A stretch of 64,000 nucleotides of DNA from Pontibacter actiniarum (GTDB lineage: Bacteria; Bacteroidota; Bacteroidia; Cytophagales; Hymenobacteraceae), in NCBI RefSeq assembly GCF_003585765.1, contig NZ_CP021235.1, positions 4,402,001-4,466,000 on the forward strand, read 5' to 3'. Both the position numbers and the translations under genes were made by a program. The notes beneath the pieces are model-generated. The model was not told where the DNA came from. It ran no database searches and was given only the letters and a program-made list of their open reading frames with translations. Below, one piece after another: positions 61,357-64,000 of this stretch (position 1 is its first letter; every line of letters begins with the position of its first letter).

Positions 61357-62097
61357 TTAGCCTACCTTTTGCGCTCTTACAATCATTGTTTCCCCAAAGA
61401 GGACAGGCTTTGAGTGTGTTTGAGAGATAATCTGCCTGTTGCGCGTTCGCTGGTCCTGGTCTTTCTCCTCCTTACTGTACACCATCTTTGTGGTGAGGTA
61501 AGCGAGGGGCACTAGCGGAAGGTACAGCCAGGAGGCAGGCTTTGTCTGGTTTGTCGTTACTACGTCAATCCTAAAGTTGCTGGAGTGCAGGAGGTAGCGC
61601 ATCTCCGGGTAGGAGATCATGGCAATGTGGTGGGAGGGGTCAGGCCTTTGCTCATCCAGCGGCGACTTGCACTTGTTGTGGTGGCCTGTTAAGAACCACC
61701 TGAAGCGGGAGTGCAGCGAGCTGATGTTAGGGGTAGAAACGATAAAGTAGCCGCCGGGCTTTAGTATCCTGTTCACTTCCCTGGCGAAGTCAAACTGCTT
61801 GTTGATGTGCTCAATGCCGTCTATACAAACAACCACATCCACTGAGTTGTCCTCAAACGGCAGGGGCTTGGTCATGTCGCCCTGGATAAACTGGTCATGC
61901 GCTATCTGCAGCCCGTTTACAACATCAACGCTGACAATGTTGCTGTAGCCATTGTCCTTCAGCCGTTGGGTAAATGCGCCTGCTCCGGAGGGAACATCAA
62001 GAATACGGGCTCCTTTGTCGGCTGGCAGTAGGTTAAAGACGGTTTCGTGGGTGTTCTTGGAGGTATTGATGGGGATGCCTTTATAACTTCTTCTCAT
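61357..62097 (-). CDS. Class I SAM-dependent methyltransferase
   Basis: 246 residues. The SAM site is GARILDVPSGAGAFTQRLKD (motif I, about 33-52), followed by the acidic SVDVVNGLQIAHD and the DGIEHINKQFDFAREVNRIL segment (Methyltransf_11/25 type, motif post II). A hydrophobic stretch WLYLPLVPLAYLTTKMVY near 198 may bind membranes. Paired with a GT4 gene, it may methylate a sugar or lipid-linked intermediate (inference). Confidence 0.9.
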   Translation of the reverse strand: MRRSYKGIPINTSKNTHETVFNLLPADKGARILDVPSGAGAFTQRLKDNGYSNIVSVDVVNGLQIAHDQFIQGDMTKPLPFEDNSVDVVVCIDGIEHINKQFDFAREVNRILKPGGYFIVSTPNISSLHSRFRWFLTGHHNKCKSPLDEQRPDPSHHIAMISYPEMRYLLHSSNFRIDVVTTNQTKPASWLYLPLVPLAYLTTKMVYSKEEKDQDQRTRNRQIISQTHSKPVLFGETMIVRAQKVG

Positions 62098-62405
62098 AAG
62101 AATCAGGAGTAACAGGTGCTGATCGGTTTAGGGTTTGCAATACTTATGGCTACAAATGATGATCGCCTACTAAATATAACAAATTATCTTCAATGGTAAT
62201 CAAGTTTCAGTTCCGGAGAAAATATTGTACTTAAATACAATAATGCCTGCAACTTTAAAAATGCTACGTATAAGACCATACAAGCACATTTGGGCAGGCA
62301 GGCCGTAACCCTTAAGCCCCAAGCGTGGTATGTAATTAAAATTCCTATATTTGCGTATTACGCGCGATGGAGGACTTCACTAAAGTACAAAATCCATTAA
62401 AGTAA
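62098..62405. other. Intergenic region between divergent genes
   Basis: About 300 AT-rich bases between the methyltransferase and the sigma-factor genes. No gene or strong hairpin. Probably contains promoters for both. Confidence 0.4.
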
Positions 62406-62999
62406 ATGAGCGAGCAAACAGGTAAACAGCTTAGTAAAGAGGAAAAGGACGCACGGTTCGAGGCCGAACTGCTTCCTGTGCTGGACCCTCTGTACAATTT
62501 TGCCTACAGGCTCACCTTAGACGAAGACGACGCCAACGACCTGGTACAGGAGACTTACCTGAAGGCATACCGCTTTTTTGACTACTTCGAGCAAGGAACT
62601 AATGCAAAAGCATGGCTGTTCCGAATCCTGAAGAACTCTTTCATTAACGAGTTCCGGAAGAAGAGCAAACAGCCTGCCAAGGTAGACTACAGCGAGGTGG
62701 AGGGGTATTACAACTCCGAGGACGTGGAAGGTGAGAGCGGCGTGGCATCCACGACCGACATGCGCACTGAAAGCGTGCAGGACCTGATCGGCGACGAGGT
62801 GGCCAGCGCCCTGAATGCTCTGCCCGTGGACTTTAGGACAGTGATTATACTTTGTGATTTGGAAGGCTTTACCTACGAAGAGATGGCCAAGATATTGGAC
62901 ATCCCCATAGGCACCGTACGCTCCAGGTTGCACCGAGCCCGGAACTCTTTGAAAGAGAAGTTGGAAAAGTATGCTAAAGGCATGGGATATAACAGTTAG
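62406..62999 (+). CDS. ECF-type RNA polymerase sigma factor
   Basis: 197 residues. Region 2 (about 22-92) has LDPLYNFAYRLTLDEDDAND, DLVQETYLKAYRFF and KAWLFRILKNSFINEFRKK. Region 4 (about 128-185) has ALNALPVDFRTVIILCDLEG and YEEMAKILDIPIGTVRSRLH. The acidic linker between them (SEVEGYYNSEDVEGE) is longer than in the other ECF factor here. It is followed 27 bases later by a ZAS-type anti-sigma gene and is likely its partner. This arrangement is like that of redox-responsive SigR/SigH-type ECF factors. Confidence 0.96.
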   Translation: MSEQTGKQLSKEEKDARFEAELLPVLDPLYNFAYRLTLDEDDANDLVQETYLKAYRFFDYFEQGTNAKAWLFRILKNSFINEFRKKSKQPAKVDYSEVEGYYNSEDVEGESGVASTTDMRTESVQDLIGDEVASALNALPVDFRTVIILCDLEGFTYEEMAKILDIPIGTVRSRLHRARNSLKEKLEKYAKGMGYNS

Positions 63000-63026
63000 A
63001 GAAGAAAATTAAGAGTTTGAGTTAAG

Positions 63027-63308
63027 ATGGAATCAAAAATTACAGAAGTATACCCAAAAGCACCTGGCGATGCGCGTACGGCCGACTGTGAGCAGGTATC
63101 TCACATGCTAGACCTGATGATTGACGGCGAGGCGTCCCCCGAGGAACAGAAGTTCTTCAACCACCATATTGAAGACTGCGTCAGCTGCTTCGAGAACCAT
63201 CAAAAACAAAAGCTCTTGAAAGGGCTGATAACCGGCCACCTGAAGCGCGTGATTGTACCACATAGCCTGGTGCAGTCTATAAAAGCGAGGATTCAAGAAA
63301 CGTTATAA
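63027..63308 (+). CDS. Zinc-binding (ZAS-type) anti-sigma factor
   Basis: 93 residues. The zinc motif is HHIEDCVSCFENH near 47-58, that is Hx3CxxC with a second His before it, as in ZAS-type anti-sigma factors (zf-HC2). There is no membrane segment, so it acts in the cytoplasm. It follows the ECF sigma gene by 27 bases and ends six bases before gmk, forming an operon. It may release the sigma factor in response to redox stress, as such proteins do elsewhere (inference). Confidence 0.9.
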   Translation: MESKITEVYPKAPGDARTADCEQVSHMLDLMIDGEASPEEQKFFNHHIEDCVSCFENHQKQKLLKGLITGHLKRVIVPHSLVQSIKARIQETL

Positions 63309-63314
63309 CCCCTA

Positions 63315-63899
63315 ATGCAAGGCAAGATTATCATCTTCTCGGCGCCATCCGGTGCCGGTAAAACCACTATTGTAAAGCACCTGCTCAGCGTAAACCCCCA
63401 GCTGAATTTCTCTATCTCGGCCTGCACCCGCGACAAGCGCGGCCGCACCGAAGAGAATGGCAAAGACTACTACTTTATCACGCCCGAGGATTTTAAGAAG
63501 AAAATCGCAAACGATGAGTTTGTAGAGTGGGAGGAGGTATACGAGGGCGCTTTCTACGGTACATTAAAGTCTGAAATCGAACGGATCTGGAAGAGCGGCA
63601 AGCACGTTATTCTGGACGTAGACGTAAAAGGAGGATTAAGTATAAAGCATTTTTACAAAGAAAGAGCACTGGCCGTATTCGTTAAGCCACCGTCCATAGA
63701 CGAGCTGGCCAAGCGCCTGACGGCCCGCAACACCGATTCGGCCTCCAGCATCAGCAGCCGCGTGTTCAAAGCCAAGTTTGAGATGGGCTTTGAGGACCAG
63801 TTCGACAAGGTGATCGTGAACGACGACCTGACCCGGGCCTGCACTGAGGCGGAGAAGCTGGTAAATGATTTTCTGAAGTCTGAACCCGCGATCGTATGA
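63315..63899 (+). CDS. gmk: Guanylate kinase
   Basis: 194 residues. It phosphorylates GMP to GDP with ATP. The P-loop is FSAPSGAGKTTIVKHLL (residues about 8-24). The GMP site follows in SACTRDKRGRTEENGKDYYF (about 34-53) and EWEEVYEGAFYGT. The lid and LDVDVKGG segment is near 99-105. Length is normal. It begins six bases after the anti-sigma gene and its TGA overlaps the ATG of nadD (ATGA), so all four genes are probably one transcript. Confidence 0.97.
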   Translation: MQGKIIIFSAPSGAGKTTIVKHLLSVNPQLNFSISACTRDKRGRTEENGKDYYFITPEDFKKKIANDEFVEWEEVYEGAFYGTLKSEIERIWKSGKHVILDVDVKGGLSIKHFYKERALAVFVKPPSIDELAKRLTARNTDSASSISSRVFKAKFEMGFEDQFDKVIVNDDLTRACTEAEKLVNDFLKSEPAIV

Positions 63900-64000
63900 A
63901 GGTAGGGCTCCTGTTTGGCTCCTTCAACCCCATCCATACCGGGCACCTTATACTTGCCAACTTCATGGCCACCAACACCGACCTGGATACGGTATGGCTG
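63896..64000 (+). CDS. nadD: Nicotinate-nucleotide adenylyltransferase, 5-prime part only
   Basis: The first 35 codons are visible before the window ends. They read MKVGLLFGSFNPIHTGHLIL, with the GSFNPIHxGH nucleotidyltransferase motif of NadD, which makes NAD from nicotinate mononucleotide. The ATG overlaps the gmk stop (ATGA at 63896-63899). Confidence 0.9.
   Translation, partial: MKVGLLFGSFNPIHTGHLILANFMATNTDLDTVWL

Noticed and set aside
1-64000. tRNA, rRNA or CRISPR arrays
   Set aside because: No conserved TTCGA-type tRNA arm context, rRNA segment or regularly spaced repeat was seen on reading both strands; a tool search could still reveal one.

Overview
The window reads as chromosome of a Bacteroidota (Bacteroidetes) bacterium, most likely order Cytophagales and close to Pontibacter/Hymenobacteraceae. 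The reasons are two SusC/SusD pairs, lipoproteins whose lipobox cysteine is followed by acidic residues (the Bacteroidetes surface-export signature), an rpsU-xerC-hpf operon, DUF4270, DUF4397 and DUF5074-like families, LytTR/HisKA_2 signalling, few Shine-Dalgarno sites, and G+C near 50 percent with AT-rich intergenic DNA. Genus is inferred from family content only. No rRNA, tRNA, CRISPR array or phage was seen.

Layout. 1-2726: a secreted M1 aminopeptidase (cut by the window edge) and a TraB/GumN protein, both on the minus strand. 3427-17874: SusC/D pair 1, a secreted amidase, an S9 prolyl-oligopeptidase-type enzyme, then SusC/D pair 2 with a third lipoprotein. There are peptidases but no carbohydrate-active enzyme, so this looks like a peptide uptake and degradation region. 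It ends in a 74-bp perfect palindrome. 18482-19872: an IS256-family element with exact 8-bp target duplications and a decayed transposase. 20349-25596: PAP2 phosphatase, metK, the hpf-xerC-rpsU operon and an acyl-CoA dehydrogenase. 25840-32173: a co-directional run of PHP phosphatase, NAD-dependent epimerase, TPR protein, phosphosulfolactate synthase, DUF368 lipid-carrier transporter, aroE and a DUF1232 protein.

32682-38400: an ECF sigma factor with a TTG start, a membrane-anchored protein ending in a predicted beta-barrel, small genes, and a DUF4270/kelch lipoprotein pair. 38704-44276: uvrB, a DUF6624 protein and a B12-domain radical SAM enzyme. 45957-49297: a cobalamin riboswitch controlling a BtuB-like receptor and a beta-propeller surface lipoprotein that resembles BtuG. 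49472-52933: Mpg DNA glycosylase, a GNAT enzyme, three very small hydrophilic proteins (one with a KGG-like stress motif) and a THUMP-like methyltransferase. 53094-64000: DUF4397 lipoprotein, ahcY, a LytTR regulator with a propeller-sensor histidine kinase, two glycosyltransferases and a methyltransferase, then sigma factor, ZAS-type anti-sigma, gmk and the start of nadD.

The most striking non-gene signals are the loopless palindrome at 17876-17949, a set of unusually long perfect hairpins between genes, and a roughly sixfold excess of the 7-mer AAGTATA in both strands and in all contexts. That motif is absent from the two AT-rich SusC/D loci. The strongest system-level find is the riboswitch, BtuB-like and BtuG-like B12 acquisition locus.
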